Below are positions 42,143 to 51,501 of a stretch of DNA of 60,524 nt, piece after piece (the first letter of the stretch is position 1; every line of letters begins with the position of its first letter). The stretch lies in NCBI GenBank assembly GCA_022791815.1, contig JAAVZU010000091.1, positions 1 to 60,524 on the forward strand, in the 5' to 3' direction. The stretch is from Lachnospiraceae bacterium (lineage in GTDB: Bacteria; Bacillota; Clostridia; Lachnospirales; Lachnospiraceae). The position numbers and the translations under genes are program-made. The notes beneath the pieces were generated by a model. That model was not told the DNA's origin, searched no databases, and saw only the letters and a list, made by a program, of their open reading frames with translations.

Positions 42143-43495
42143 GTGAAAGAGAAGATAATGAATAATTTTGCACTAAAGATACTGGCAGTAGCAGTAGCCA
42201 TCTTGGTGTGGGTTGTTGTGGTGAATTTGGAGGATCCGTATGCTTCTAAGAATTTTAGAAACATTACAGTAAATATTATAAATGAAGAGGCCATTGTATC
42301 ATTAGATAAAGTATATGAAGTACAATCTGGTGGAGTGATAAATGTAAAAGCCAGTGCAAGACAGAGCGTACTTGCAAAATTGAATGCTTCCGATATTGTG
42401 GCAGAAGCAGATTTATCCAGCTTGTCTTTGACAAATGCAGTTTCTATCAAGCTTAGCTGTCCTAAATATGAAAATATAAATCTACAGCCAGATATAGAAA
42501 TGTTAAAGATTACATTAGAGGATGAAGCAACTGCACAGTTTAAGGTAGATGTTAATACTGTAGGTACACTTCCAGATGGTTTTGCTTTGGGGGATGTGAT
42601 TGTAAGACCAAACTTGATTAAAGTATCAGGAGCACAAACTTTGATTGATCGTGTTTCAGAAGTTCGTGTAGAGGTAGACGTATCAAATATGACAGAAGAT
42701 TTTAGAAAGCGTGTAGAGCCTAAAGCTTATGATGCGAATGGAAAGCTTATGGATAGTACCAGACTAACTTTTAGTTCAACAGAGGTCCGTGTTAGTGTAG
42801 GAATTAATGAGACAAAAGAAGTTCCCGTAAATATAAAAACAACAGGGGAGCCAAGTGTAGGATATCATTTGATTTCTGTAGAATATGAGCCAAAGTTGCT
42901 GCAAATTACTGGAAAAGAAGCAATATTATCAAAAATTTCCGAGATTCCGATATTATTAGATATCAGTGGACGAAGTTCAGATTTAGAAACAGAATTACTA
43001 TTGACTGATTACTTGCCGGAAGGAGTAGCTGTAGTTGGAGAAGTAAACTCTATAAATTTGAAATTATCTATTTCTAAACAGGAACCTCAGAAGGTGCAGA
43101 TTCCTCTCAGTGATATTGAGATTCGCAATTTAGATGAGGATATGGAATTAGAATATAGGATGGATGCTGCTTATGTAGAAATCTCGGCTATTTATCTCTC
43201 AAATGACGAAAAACGGATGATACAATCAACAGATTTTATACCATATATAGATTGTCAGAATTTAAAAGAAGGGGATCATGAGTTGGTTGTGAAGTTTGAG
43301 GAATCACCTAATAATATACAGATTTTGTCAGATGTTACCATAAAAGTGAGGATTAAGATAAAAGAAGAAGAGAAGATATCAGTTACAAAGAAACCGATGG
43401 CAAGCTCTACACCAAAGCCTATTGAGCAGACACCAGAGCCTGATAGTGAGCCAGAAGAGGAACCAGAGGAATCTACAGAACCAGTAGTGCAATAG
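42143..43495 (+). CDS. cdaR: CdaR/YbbR-domain protein
   Basis: The product (450 aa) has one N-terminal transmembrane anchor (about 10-28: LKILAVAVAILVWVVVV), then about four YbbR repeats outside the membrane (about 45-395) and a Pro/Glu/Thr/Ser-rich tail (about 400-450). CdaR binds CdaA and tunes its activity. GTG 42143 is chosen for the AGGTG seven bases ahead; GTG 42128 and ATG 42158 are alternatives. Co-transcribed with cdaA. Confidence 0.87.
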   Translation: MKEKIMNNFALKILAVAVAILVWVVVVNLEDPYASKNFRNITVNIINEEAIVSLDKVYEVQSGGVINVKASARQSVLAKLNASDIVAEADLSSLSLTNAVSIKLSCPKYENINLQPDIEMLKITLEDEATAQFKVDVNTVGTLPDGFALGDVIVRPNLIKVSGAQTLIDRVSEVRVEVDVSNMTEDFRKRVEPKAYDANGKLMDSTRLTFSSTEVRVSVGINETKEVPVNIKTTGEPSVGYHLISVEYEPKLLQITGKEAILSKISEIPILLDISGRSSDLETELLLTDYLPEGVAVVGEVNSINLKLSISKQEPQKVQIPLSDIEIRNLDEDMELEYRMDAAYVEISAIYLSNDEKRMIQSTDFIPYIDCQNLKEGDHELVVKFEESPNNIQILSDVTIKVRIKIKEEEKISVTKKPMASSTPKPIEQTPEPDSEPEEEPEESTEPVVQ

Positions 43496-43519
43496 GAATA
43501 AGCCGGAATGGAGGATTTT

Positions 43520-45190
43520 ATGTTGAATTATCAAAGGTACAGACGTGTACCAGTAGTGGAATTACCAAATAGGCAGTGGCCAAATAAAGAAATTGAAAAG
43601 GCACCAGTTTGGTGTAGTGTTGACTTAAGAGATGGTAATCAGGCGTTGATTGAGCCTATGGTGGTAGAAGAAAAGATTGAGTTTTTTAACCTTCTTGTAA
43701 AACTGGGATTTAAGGAGATAGAGATAGGATTTCCTTCTGCATCTCAATTAGAATATGATTTCCTAAGGGAATTAGTAAATAGAGATTTAATACCAGATGA
43801 TGTGGTTGTACAGGTATTGGTACAATGCAGGGAACATCTAATTGAAAAGACTTTTGAATCTTTAAAAGGAATTAAGAAAGCGATTGTACACATTTATAAT
43901 TCTACTTCTACTTTACAAAGAGATGTTGTTTTTCAGATGAGTAAAGAAGAAATTGTAGATATTGCAATAGAAGGAACAAAGCTGGTAAAAAAATACGAAA
44001 AAGATTTTCCAGGAGAAATTATACTTGAATACTCTCCAGAAAGTTTCACAGGAACAGAATTGGACTTTTCTTTGGAAATCTGCGAGGCTGTGTTAAAAGA
44101 ATGGGGAGCAAGCAAGGAAAAACCGGTGATTATCAACTTGCCAGCAACTGTTGAAATGAATACTCCAAATGTATATGCAGACCAGATTGAATGGATGAGT
44201 ACCCATTTTTCTAATCGGGAAGCAGTTATTTTAAGCATTCATCCACATAATGATAGAGGAACAGCAGTAGCCGCAGCAGAACTTGCTATGCTTGCTGGCT
44301 GTGACCGTGTGGAAGGAACTTTATTTGGAAATGGGGAACGTACTGGAAATGTAGATATTTTAAATATTGCCTATAATATGTTTTCTCAAGGCATCAATCC
44401 TATGCTTGCCATTGAGAATGTAAATGAAATTATTGATGTTTATGAACATTGTAATAAGATACCAGTACACATTCGTCATCCGTATGCAGGGAAATTAGTA
44501 TTTACTGCGTTTTCTGGTTCTCATCAGGATGCCATTAACAAAGGTGTTAAGGCAATGAAAGAACGCAATCAAGATTGGTGGGAAGTACCATACTTACCAA
44601 TTGATCCTGCTGATGTGGGAAGAAAATATGAGCCAATTGTGCGTATTAATAGCCAGTCTGGTAAAGGTGGGATAGCGTTTGTTATGGATAGTTGTTATGG
44701 GTTTAAACTGCCTAAAGGCATGCATAAAGAATTTGCTAATGTAATACAGGAAATTTCTGAAGAACAGGGAGAAGTTCCACCAGAGCAGATTATGAAGGAG
44801 TTTAAGCGGAATTATCTGGACAAGAAAGAACCATATCACTTCCGAAAGGGTATTTTAGAAGATTTGCCAGAGGAAGAAAAGCATAATACAAAAGTTCAAA
44901 TCTGGTATACAGAGAATGGAGAAGAAAAGACATTTTGTGCAAAAGGTTCTGGACCAATTGAGGCGGTACAAAGAGGATTGCAGGAAGTACTTGGTTGTAA
45001 AATTAAAGTGCTTGATTATACAGAACATGCATTAGGTGAAGGATCTGGTGCACAGGCAGCTGCTTATATTCACTTGGAGAATGAAGATACAGGAATGACT
45101 ACCTATGGTGTTGGTGTAAGTTCCAATATTACAAGGGCATCTATCCGAGGCATTTTTAGTGCCATCAATCGAATGAAGGATATAAAGTAG
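43520..45190 (+). CDS. leuA: 2-isopropylmalate synthase
   Basis: The product (556 aa) condenses 2-oxoisovalerate and acetyl-CoA, the first step of leucine synthesis. SVDLRDGNQALIEPM (metal-binding Asp), GFPSASQLEYDF, HPHNDRGTAVAAAELAMLAGCDRVEGTLFGNGERTGN with the His pair, and the LeuA C-terminal allosteric domain. This is the longer (type 2) LeuA with an N-terminal extension. ATG 43520 is chosen because GGAGG lies just before it. No leuBCD and no T-box leader are nearby, so leucine control here is unclear. Confidence 0.93.
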   Translation: MLNYQRYRRVPVVELPNRQWPNKEIEKAPVWCSVDLRDGNQALIEPMVVEEKIEFFNLLVKLGFKEIEIGFPSASQLEYDFLRELVNRDLIPDDVVVQVLVQCREHLIEKTFESLKGIKKAIVHIYNSTSTLQRDVVFQMSKEEIVDIAIEGTKLVKKYEKDFPGEIILEYSPESFTGTELDFSLEICEAVLKEWGASKEKPVIINLPATVEMNTPNVYADQIEWMSTHFSNREAVILSIHPHNDRGTAVAAAELAMLAGCDRVEGTLFGNGERTGNVDILNIAYNMFSQGINPMLAIENVNEIIDVYEHCNKIPVHIRHPYAGKLVFTAFSGSHQDAINKGVKAMKERNQDWWEVPYLPIDPADVGRKYEPIVRINSQSGKGGIAFVMDSCYGFKLPKGMHKEFANVIQEISEEQGEVPPEQIMKEFKRNYLDKKEPYHFRKGILEDLPEEEKHNTKVQIWYTENGEEKTFCAKGSGPIEAVQRGLQEVLGCKIKVLDYTEHALGEGSGAQAAAYIHLENEDTGMTTYGVGVSSNITRASIRGIFSAINRMKDIK

Positions 45191-45242
45191 ATATCTGCTG
45201 AACTGTTGCAGTTTTGCTTGTTTTTTGGAAAGGAATGTTAGA

Positions 45243-46019
45243 GTGAAGAAGTATATTGCAAATTTTATGAAGTATAGATATTTATTATCTGAACTTGTAA
45301 AAAAAGACATTAAATTAAAATATAGGCGTTCAAAACTTGGAATATTGTGGACTCTTTTAGAACCATTGTTAACTATGATTGTATTGTCTGTAGTTTTTTC
45401 TGAATTAAAGGGAAATGCAGATCAAACTTTTCCAGTATATATTCTTACTGGTAGATTGTTATATACTTATTTTAATAATGGAACAAAAGTGGCAGCAAGG
45501 TCTATAAGAAGCAATAGCAGCATGATGAGGAAAGTATATATTCCCAAATATATGTATCCATTATCTTCTATATTGTCCAATTTTGTTATTTTTTTGATTT
45601 CTTTGATTGTATTAGCTGGAGTTAGTCTGGTATTGAGAATAAAGATTACATTTCATGTGTTGGAAGCAGTGTATCCATTGGTTATACTTTTCCTATTAAC
45701 ACTTGGAGTAGGAATGATTTTGGCTACTTTAGAGGTGTTCTTCCGGGATTTGGAATATCTTTGGGGGGTTGTCTTAATGATAATCATGTATTGTAGTGCA
45801 ATTTTTTATCCCGCAGATATGCTGAAAGGAAGTAAGAGTATTATCTTGGAGCTCAATCCATTATATGCTTTAATAAAGAATTTTAGAAATGCAGTTTTGT
45901 ATGGAACGGGACCCGATTATGGAGCATTGTTGTATGCAAGTACTTTTTCAATAATCGCATTACTTATTGGAGTTGTAGCATTCTATAAAAAGCAAGATGA
46001 ATTTATTCTAAATCTGTAG
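45243..46019 (+). CDS. ABC-2 type polysaccharide/teichoic acid export permease
   Basis: The product (258 aa) has six transmembrane helices and the N-terminal LSELVKKDIKLKYRRSKLGILWTLLEPL of TagG/Wzm permeases. It pairs with the ATPase at 46101. GTG 45243 is chosen because GGAAAGG lies nine bases upstream. No glycosyltransferase gene is adjacent, so the exported polymer is unknown. A 28-nt palindrome sits between this gene and the ATPase gene. Confidence 0.9.
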   Translation: MKKYIANFMKYRYLLSELVKKDIKLKYRRSKLGILWTLLEPLLTMIVLSVVFSELKGNADQTFPVYILTGRLLYTYFNNGTKVAARSIRSNSSMMRKVYIPKYMYPLSSILSNFVIFLISLIVLAGVSLVLRIKITFHVLEAVYPLVILFLLTLGVGMILATLEVFFRDLEYLWGVVLMIIMYCSAIFYPADMLKGSKSIILELNPLYALIKNFRNAVLYGTGPDYGALLYASTFSIIALLIGVVAFYKKQDEFILNL

Positions 46020-46047
46020 ATAACTGTTCAGAACCTTGAACAGTTGC
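46020..46047. repeat. 28-nt dispersed palindrome (copy 4)
   Basis: AACTGTTCA (46022-46030) and TGAACAGTT (46037-46045) are perfectly complementary around GAACCT. Placed directly after the permease stop, inside the ABC operon. Confidence 0.7.
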
Positions 46048-46100
46048 GTATGAGTAGTAGAGATTGATATAAAGATATAGAATGAAATGGAGGAATGTTC

Positions 46101-46931
46101 ATGGCAGAGAAAAAAACAGCCTTAAAAGTCGAAAAGGTTGGAATGCGATTTAACTTAAGTTCTGAAAAAGTAGATAGTTTAAAAGAATATTTTATAAAAT
46201 TTGTTAAAAAAGAATTACATTATCATGAGTTTTGGGCATTAAAAGATGTAAGTTTTGAAGTAAAAAAAGGAGAGCATCTTGGTATCGTTGGTTTGAATGG
46301 TGCAGGTAAAAGTACTTTGTTAAAAGTTATTGCAGGAGTTTTAAAACCAACAGAAGGTAATGTGAAAACTGTAGGAAAAATAGTACCTTTGCTAGAGCTT
46401 GGTGCAGGATTTGATAAACAATATACAGGAGCAGAAAACATTTATTTGTATGGGGCTCTTTTAGGATATACAAAGGAATTTATTGATGAAAAATATAATG
46501 AAATTGTAGAATTTTCGGAATTAGGAGAATTTATTAATGTTCCAGTAAAAAATTATTCTTCTGGTATGCGTGCCAGACTGGGATTTTCTATAGCAACTGT
46601 GGTACAGCCAGAGATTTTAATTTTAGATGAGGTATTATCTGTTGGAGATGCCCAATTTAAAAAGAAAAGCGAAAAAAAGATTCATTCTATGTTTGAAGGT
46701 GGCGTAACAGTTTTATTTGTTTCTCATTCCTTGGAACAGGTAAAGCGTTTGTGTGATAAAGCAATACTTTTAGAACATGGAACAATTATCGCAAAGGGTG
46801 ATGTGGAAGATGTAGCAGCAATTTATGCCACAAAACTTGAAAAGAAAAGAAATGCCAAAAGAAAAAAAGAAAAGAAAATGGAGGTAGAATTAGAAGAAGC
46901 AGCTAAAAAGGCAAAAGAACAAAAAAAATAA
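46101..46931 (+). CDS. ABC transporter ATPase for polysaccharide/teichoic acid export
   Basis: The product (276 aa) has Walker A GLNGAGKST, signature YSSGMRARLGFS, Walker B ILILDEVLSVGDAQF, the combination typical of TagH/Wzt ATPases. The C-terminus (about 245-276) is a Lys/Glu coiled tail in place of the glycan-binding domain of long Wzt proteins. ATG 46101 follows GGAGG at seven bases; ATG 46095 is too close. Partner of the permease upstream. Confidence 0.92.
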   Translation: MAEKKTALKVEKVGMRFNLSSEKVDSLKEYFIKFVKKELHYHEFWALKDVSFEVKKGEHLGIVGLNGAGKSTLLKVIAGVLKPTEGNVKTVGKIVPLLELGAGFDKQYTGAENIYLYGALLGYTKEFIDEKYNEIVEFSELGEFINVPVKNYSSGMRARLGFSIATVVQPEILILDEVLSVGDAQFKKKSEKKIHSMFEGGVTVLFVSHSLEQVKRLCDKAILLEHGTIIAKGDVEDVAAIYATKLEKKRNAKRKKEKKMEVELEEAAKKAKEQKK

Positions 46932-46935
46932 AAAT

Positions 46936-46972
46936 AAGCACTTGACGATATGTTTTGTCAAGTGCTTTTGTT
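46936..46972. terminator. Bidirectional terminator between ABC operon and typA
   Basis: AAGCACTTGAC (46936-46946) is perfectly inverted at 46957-46967, with T-runs on the plus strand and T-rich sequence on the minus strand. Confidence 0.88.
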
Positions 46973-46976
46973 ATTG

Positions 46977-48800
46977 TTACTTATTACGTTTTGCACGCAT
47001 ACGCATTGTTGTATCAAGAATCTTTTTGCGGATGCGAAGACTCTCAGGGGTAATTTCTAATAATTCGTCTGTATCAATAAAATCAAGGGCTTCTTCTAAA
47101 CTCATAATTTTAGGAGGAACGAGACGTAAGGCTTCATCGGCACTGGAAGAACGGGTATTCGTCAGATGTTTTGTTTTACATACATTAACTTCAATATCAT
47201 CCGTTTTACCATTCTGTCCAATTACCATTCCTGCATATACTTTTTCCCCAGGACCAACAAAAAGAGTACCTCTCTCTTGGGCATTAAATAAACCATAAGT
47301 AATGGTTTCTCCAGCTTCAAACGCGATAAGAGAACCTCTATCCCGGTACTGGATATCACCTTTATAAGGACCATAATCTTCAAATATTGTATTAAGGATA
47401 CCATTTCCTTTTGTGTCAGTTAAAAAATCTCCACGATAGCCAATTAAACCACGGGAAGGAATAATAAATTCCAGTCTTTGGTAACCACCACTGGACATTC
47501 CCATGTTCTGCAATTCACCTTTTCTTTGGCTTAATTTCTCAATAACACTTCCAGAAAATTCTTCTGGTACATCAATAATGGCTCTTTCCATTGGCTCTAG
47601 TAATTTGCCATTTTCATCTTCTTTATAAAGAACTTCTGCTTTACTAACAGCAAATTCATAGCCTTCTCTACGCATATTTTCAATTAGGACAGATAAATGA
47701 AGCTCACCACGGCCAGATACTTTGAATGCTTCTGTGGTATCTGTTTCTTCTACACGAAGACTAACATCTGTATTTAATTCACGCATCAGACGGTCACGAA
47801 GATGTCTGGAGGTTACAAATTTACCTTCCTGGCCAGCAAGGGGACTGTCATTTACCATAAAGTGCATGGCAATCGTTGGTTCAGAAATTTTTTGGAAAGG
47901 AATAGCAACAGGAGAAGTAGGAGAACAAATGGTATCTCCAATCATCAAATCAGCAATACCAGCAATTGCTACAATAGATCCTGGTTTTGCCTCGGATACT
48001 TCTACCTTTTCAAGACCTTCAAATTCATAAAGTTTGGTTACTTTAACTTTTTTGCATTTATCTGGTTCATGAGCATTAACAATTACTGCTTCCTGATTTA
48101 CTTTGATTGTGCCATTGTCAACCTTGCCAACACCAATTCTTCCCACATACTCATTATAGTCAATGGTACTGATTAAAGTTTGTACATTAGCATCTGGATC
48201 ACCTTCTGGGGCAGGAATATAATCTAGAATGGTTTCAAATAAAGGTTTCATATCAACTGGTTCATCATCAGCTTCTAGCATAGCATAACCTGATTTGGCA
48301 GAGGCATAGATAAATGGGCATTCCAATTGATCCTCATTTGCATCTAGATCAATAAATAATTCTAATATTTCATCAATCACTTCTTCTGGTCTTGCTTCTG
48401 GGCGGTCTATTTTATTCAGGCAGACAATAACAGGAAGTTGTAATTCCAGTGCTTTTTTTAACACAAATTTTGTCTGTGGCATAGGGCCTTCAAAAGCATC
48501 TACAACTAAAATAACGCCATTTACCATTTTAAGAACACGCTCTACCTCTCCACCAAAGTCTGCATGTCCTGGAGTATCAATAATATTAATTTTTACATTA
48601 TTATATTCTACAGCAGTATTTTTAGATAGTATGGTAATACCACGTTCACGTTCTAAATCATTGGAGTCCATAACACGTTCCTGAACATTCTGATTAGAGC
48701 GAAATACACCACTTTGTTTTAATAATTCATCCACCAATGTAGTTTTTCCATGATCAACATGGGCAATAATGGCAATGTTTCTGATATCATTTCTTATCAT
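46977..48800 (-). CDS. typA: Ribosome-binding GTPase TypA/BipA
   Basis: The product (607 aa) has G1 [10 protein letters not shown] at 15-24, G2 with RGITI, G3 DTPGH, G4 NKID, then beta-barrel domain, EF-G-like domains III and V and the BipA-specific C-terminal end. It helps 50S assembly and growth at low temperature. Single gene. Its promoter lies in the 48801-49185 gap; TATAAT can be read on the minus strand near 49017. Confidence 0.97.
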   Translation of the reverse strand: MIRNDIRNIAIIAHVDHGKTTLVDELLKQSGVFRSNQNVQERVMDSNDLERERGITILSKNTAVEYNNVKINIIDTPGHADFGGEVERVLKMVNGVILVVDAFEGPMPQTKFVLKKALELQLPVIVCLNKIDRPEARPEEVIDEILELFIDLDANEDQLECPFIYASAKSGYAMLEADDEPVDMKPLFETILDYIPAPEGDPDANVQTLISTIDYNEYVGRIGVGKVDNGTIKVNQEAVIVNAHEPDKCKKVKVTKLYEFEGLEKVEVSEAKPGSIVAIAGIADLMIGDTICSPTSPVAIPFQKISEPTIAMHFMVNDSPLAGQEGKFVTSRHLRDRLMRELNTDVSLRVEETDTTEAFKVSGRGELHLSVLIENMRREGYEFAVSKAEVLYKEDENGKLLEPMERAIIDVPEEFSGSVIEKLSQRKGELQNMGMSSGGYQRLEFIIPSRGLIGYRGDFLTDTKGNGILNTIFEDYGPYKGDIQYRDRGSLIAFEAGETITYGLFNAQERGTLFVGPGEKVYAGMVIGQNGKTDDIEVNVCKTKHLTNTRSSSADEALRLVPPKIMSLEEALDFIDTDELLEITPESLRIRKKILDTTMRMRAKRNK

Positions 48801-49185
48801 TTTTTTACCTCTTTCTTCATAGTATAAGTAGCAATAGTTTCGTTTTTATTTAAATAAATATCCCCCAATATTTAACATCTAATACTCAATTATTTAACCA
48901 AAGCAGCCAGTGGTCTGCAATATAAGTTATGAATAATTAAGGTTTATTTATAGAATTGTAGATAATTAAAATTCATGGGGTAATATGAAACATATTGCTC
49001 TTGTGTCCATTGCCCATTATATCATACTATGCAAATTATACAATAATTTGTCGATAGAATATTAAAAAAAAGTGTTCTAATATTTGGCATTTCGTCATAT
49101 ACTAGATAGTGAAAAAAGAATAAAGCACAGTTTTGGCATCTTTAGGATGAATGAAACAAGAAAAAAGAGAGGAGTCGTACATTTT
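48801..49185. other. Divergent region between typA and the SSB-like gene
   Basis: Holds the CTGTAATATA-type motif at 48915 and, near 49005-49085, AT-rich overlapping promoter-like sequences in both directions (a minus-strand TATAAT near 49017). No gene seen. Confidence 0.5.
48915..48942 (+). repeat. CTGTAATATA-type dispersed motif (copy 4)
   Basis: CTGCAATATAAGTTATGAAT then AATTAAGG, aligned without gaps to copies at 6259, 15854 and 38756. Confidence 0.55.
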
Positions 49186-49848
49186 ATGACAGATAAAGTT
49201 TTTGATAATAACCAGGTAAGCGTAGCTGGTGAGGTAGTAAGTGGGTTTGAATTTAGCCATGAAGTATTTGGAGAAGGGTTTTACAGTCTACAGATTCGTG
49301 TAGGAAGACTAAGTGATTCTTTTGACGTGATTCCATTAATGATTTCAGAAAGACTTATGGATGTTAAGAAGGATTATCAGGGACAGTACATAGAGGTACT
49401 TGGACAGTTCCGTTCCTATAATAGACATGAGGCAACCAGAAATCGTTTGGTATTGTCTGTATTTGCCAGAGAAGTAAATGTGTGTGAAGAAGAAGATGCA
49501 AGTGTAAAACCAAATCATATTTATTTGGATGGATTCATTTGTAAGGCACCAGTATACCGAAAAACCCCTTTGGGTAGAGAAATTGCTGATTTACTTGTTG
49601 CTGTAAATCGTCCGTATGGAAAATCTGATTATATTCCATGTATTTGCTGGGGCAGAAATGCCAGATATGCAGAGAATTTTCAAGTGGGTGAGCATATCCA
49701 GTTATGGGGAAGAATCCAGAGTCGTGAGTACCAGAAGAAATTATCTGAAACTGAAGTAGAAAAGAGAATTGCTTACGAAGTATCCGTAAGTAAATTAGAA
49801 TGCGTTGAGGAAGGCGAAACAGAAGTTGAAGAACCTACAATGGTGTAA
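49186..49848 (+). CDS. Single-stranded DNA-binding protein-like, two OB folds
   Basis: The product (220 aa) contains two OB-type segments: about 5-105 (NNQVSVAGEVVSGFEFSHEV, LQIRVGRLSDSFDVIPLMIS, GQYIEVLGQFRSYNR) and about 110-205 (NHIYLDGFICKAPVYRKTPL, GREIADLLVAVNRPYGKSDYIPCICWGRNA, GEHIQLWGRIQSREY), the second close to SSB/PriB. It lacks the acidic SSB tip. ATG 49186 matches the protein start but its ribosome site (AGAGGAG) is about 12 bases away; ATG 49147 is an alternative. Confidence 0.85.
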   Translation: MTDKVFDNNQVSVAGEVVSGFEFSHEVFGEGFYSLQIRVGRLSDSFDVIPLMISERLMDVKKDYQGQYIEVLGQFRSYNRHEATRNRLVLSVFAREVNVCEEEDASVKPNHIYLDGFICKAPVYRKTPLGREIADLLVAVNRPYGKSDYIPCICWGRNARYAENFQVGEHIQLWGRIQSREYQKKLSETEVEKRIAYEVSVSKLECVEEGETEVEEPTMV

Positions 49849-50029
49849 GTATTTGCAAAAAACTAGATTTTTTGTGTAAGATATGCTATAATCAAACGGT
49901 CGATGTGATATAGAAAGGTTGTCACAACTAACAAAGAAAGGATAATGCAGGCACAGTTCAGATATAGAGCAGTGTTTGCTCTTTCTGCAACTACTGTATA
50001 CATAGTTGTTGGAAAGTTTGGTGGGATGC

Positions 50030-50536
50030 ATGAACACAGAAATGCAGCAAAAAAAGATTGTGCAGATATATTATGGCAAAGGAAAAGGAAAGACTACAGC
50101 AGCAATGGGACAAAGTCTAAGGGCAGCCAGCAAGGGACTGCAAACCATTGTTATCCAGTTTCTAAAAGGAAAAGATTCAGATGAATTTTCCTATATACAG
50201 AGATTGGAACCAGAGATTAAGCTTTTTCGTTTTGAAAAAGCAGAAGAATTTTATGGTGATTTGTCTGTAGAAGAACAGAATGAAGAAAAAAGAAACATTC
50301 TCAATGGATTTAATTTTGCCAAAAAGGTATTAAATGCTGGAGAATGTGATATGTTAGTTCTGGATGAGGTTCTAGGACTGGTGGATTTGGGAATTATTCA
50401 AATTAAAGATATCATTGAACTAATCAATATTCGAGATGATTACTATAAATTGGTATTGACTGGGCAGAACATGCCGTCAGAGCTTGAGGATTATGCAGAT
50501 ATGATTTCCTTGATTGAACCAAAAAAAGGACAGTAA
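50030..50536 (+). CDS. cobO: Cob(I)yrinic acid a,c-diamide adenosyltransferase
   Basis: The product (168 aa) adenosylates corrinoids. P-loop YYGKGKGKTTAAMGQSLRA, then QFLKGKDSDEF, LDEVLGLVDLGI, and VLTGQNMPSELEDYADMI, all typical of the CobA/BtuR family. GGTGGG lies just ahead of ATG 50030. The protein is slightly shorter at the N-terminus than E. coli BtuR. No cobalamin riboswitch was recognised upstream, although an extended -10 (TATGCTATAAT) is present near 49882. Confidence 0.9.
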   Translation: MNTEMQQKKIVQIYYGKGKGKTTAAMGQSLRAASKGLQTIVIQFLKGKDSDEFSYIQRLEPEIKLFRFEKAEEFYGDLSVEEQNEEKRNILNGFNFAKKVLNAGECDMLVLDEVLGLVDLGIIQIKDIIELINIRDDYYKLVLTGQNMPSELEDYADMISLIEPKKGQ

Positions 50537-50554
50537 AAAAAACTAAAGGTCATT

Positions 50555-50596
50555 AAAAGGGAGACACTTTCGTAAGGAGTTGTCTCCCTTTTTTTC
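50555..50596 (+). terminator. Terminator after the corrinoid adenosyltransferase
   Basis: AAAAGGGAGACA pairs with TGTCTCCCTTTT around a 14-base loop, followed by T-run. Confidence 0.9.
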
Positions 50597-50660
50597 TGTG
50601 GTGACAGAAAAAGTGATACCTTTAATGAATGACACAGAATGTGGAATAATGTTTTCTTCC

Positions 50661-50689
50661 TTGACTATTTACAAAATGGGAAATATAAT
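50661..50689 (+). promoter_or_regulatory. Promoter of the rubrerythrin gene
   Basis: TTGACT, 17-base spacer, TATAAT. An A/T-rich stretch across the -10 (TATAATTAAAAAAGTATAA) loosely resembles a PerR box but does not fit well enough to call. Confidence 0.82.
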
Positions 50690-50781
50690 TAAAAAAGTAT
50701 AAAATTTTTTTGTTAGCAGTATAGTATTTGGGGGATAATTTTGACAGACAGGGAAATATTAATAAAAAGGAGAATACAACT

Positions 50782-51318
50782 ATGAACAAGTACGCAGGGA
50801 CACAAACAGAAAAGAATCTTGAGGCAGCATTTGCAGGAGAGTCACAGGCAAGAAATAAGTATACATATTTTGCTTCTGTGGCTAAAAAAGAGGGTTATGA
50901 GCAGATTTCCTCTTTGTTCTTGAAGACTGCTGAAAACGAAAAAGAACACGCAAAGATGTGGTTCAAGGAACTAAACGGAATAGGTGACACAAAAGAAAAT
51001 TTGGCAAATGCAGCAAATGGAGAAAATTATGAGTGGACAGATATGTATGAGGAGTTTGCCAAGACTGCTGAAAGTGAAGGATTTTTGGAACTGGCAGAAA
51101 AGTTTCGTTTGGTTGGTGCTATTGAAAAACATCATGAAGAGAGATATCGTGCGCTTCTAAAAAATGTGGAGATGGCAGAAGTTTTTGCTAAGAGTGAAGT
51201 AAAGGTTTGGGAGTGCCGTAATTGTGGACATATAGTAGTAGGAATGAAAGCACCAGAGATATGCCCTACCTGCAATCATCCACAAAGTTATTTTGAAATA
51301 AGTGCAGATAACTATTAA
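50782..51318 (+). CDS. rbr: Rubrerythrin
   Basis: The product (178 aa) is a peroxide-reducing enzyme of anaerobes. N-terminal ferritin-like domain with diiron ligands ([33 protein letters not shown]), then a C-terminal rubredoxin domain with CRNCG and CPTCNHP. ATG 50782 follows AAAAGGAG. Single gene with its own promoter and terminator. Confidence 0.96.
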   Translation: MNKYAGTQTEKNLEAAFAGESQARNKYTYFASVAKKEGYEQISSLFLKTAENEKEHAKMWFKELNGIGDTKENLANAANGENYEWTDMYEEFAKTAESEGFLELAEKFRLVGAIEKHHEERYRALLKNVEMAEVFAKSEVKVWECRNCGHIVVGMKAPEICPTCNHPQSYFEISADNY

Positions 51319-51325
51319 AATAAGC

Positions 51326-51355
51326 CCTGCTTTGTTAAATCAAAGCAGGTTTTTT
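51326..51355 (+). terminator. Rubrerythrin terminator
   Basis: CCTGCTTTG pairs perfectly with CAAAGCAGG around TTAAAT, followed by six T. Confidence 0.93.
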
Positions 51356-51501
51356 CTTCCACTAAATTTAAGTTACATACTGCTGTGGTTAAGAATTGTA
51401 AGAATGTGACTTGCGTTGGTATGTGGATTCAGTGTAAATATTTATAAAATAAATTAAGATCTGAAGATACTTTTAAAATTAAAAATATAAGGGGAATATA
51501 G

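Noticed and set aside
41860-42450. Minus-strand open frame of 196 codons
   Set aside because: Antisense to cdaA/cdaR, no ribosome site or recognisable motif.
45191-45242. T-box or leucine leader around leuA
   Set aside because: leuA follows cdaR by 24 bases with no T-box sequence or terminator; nothing similar after it.
49849-50029. Cobalamin riboswitch upstream of the adenosyltransferase
   Set aside because: The conserved B12 box was not found and the leader is too short.
50684-50702. PerR box on the rubrerythrin promoter
   Set aside because: The AT-rich sequence misses several positions of the PerR consensus; plausible biology but weak sequence.
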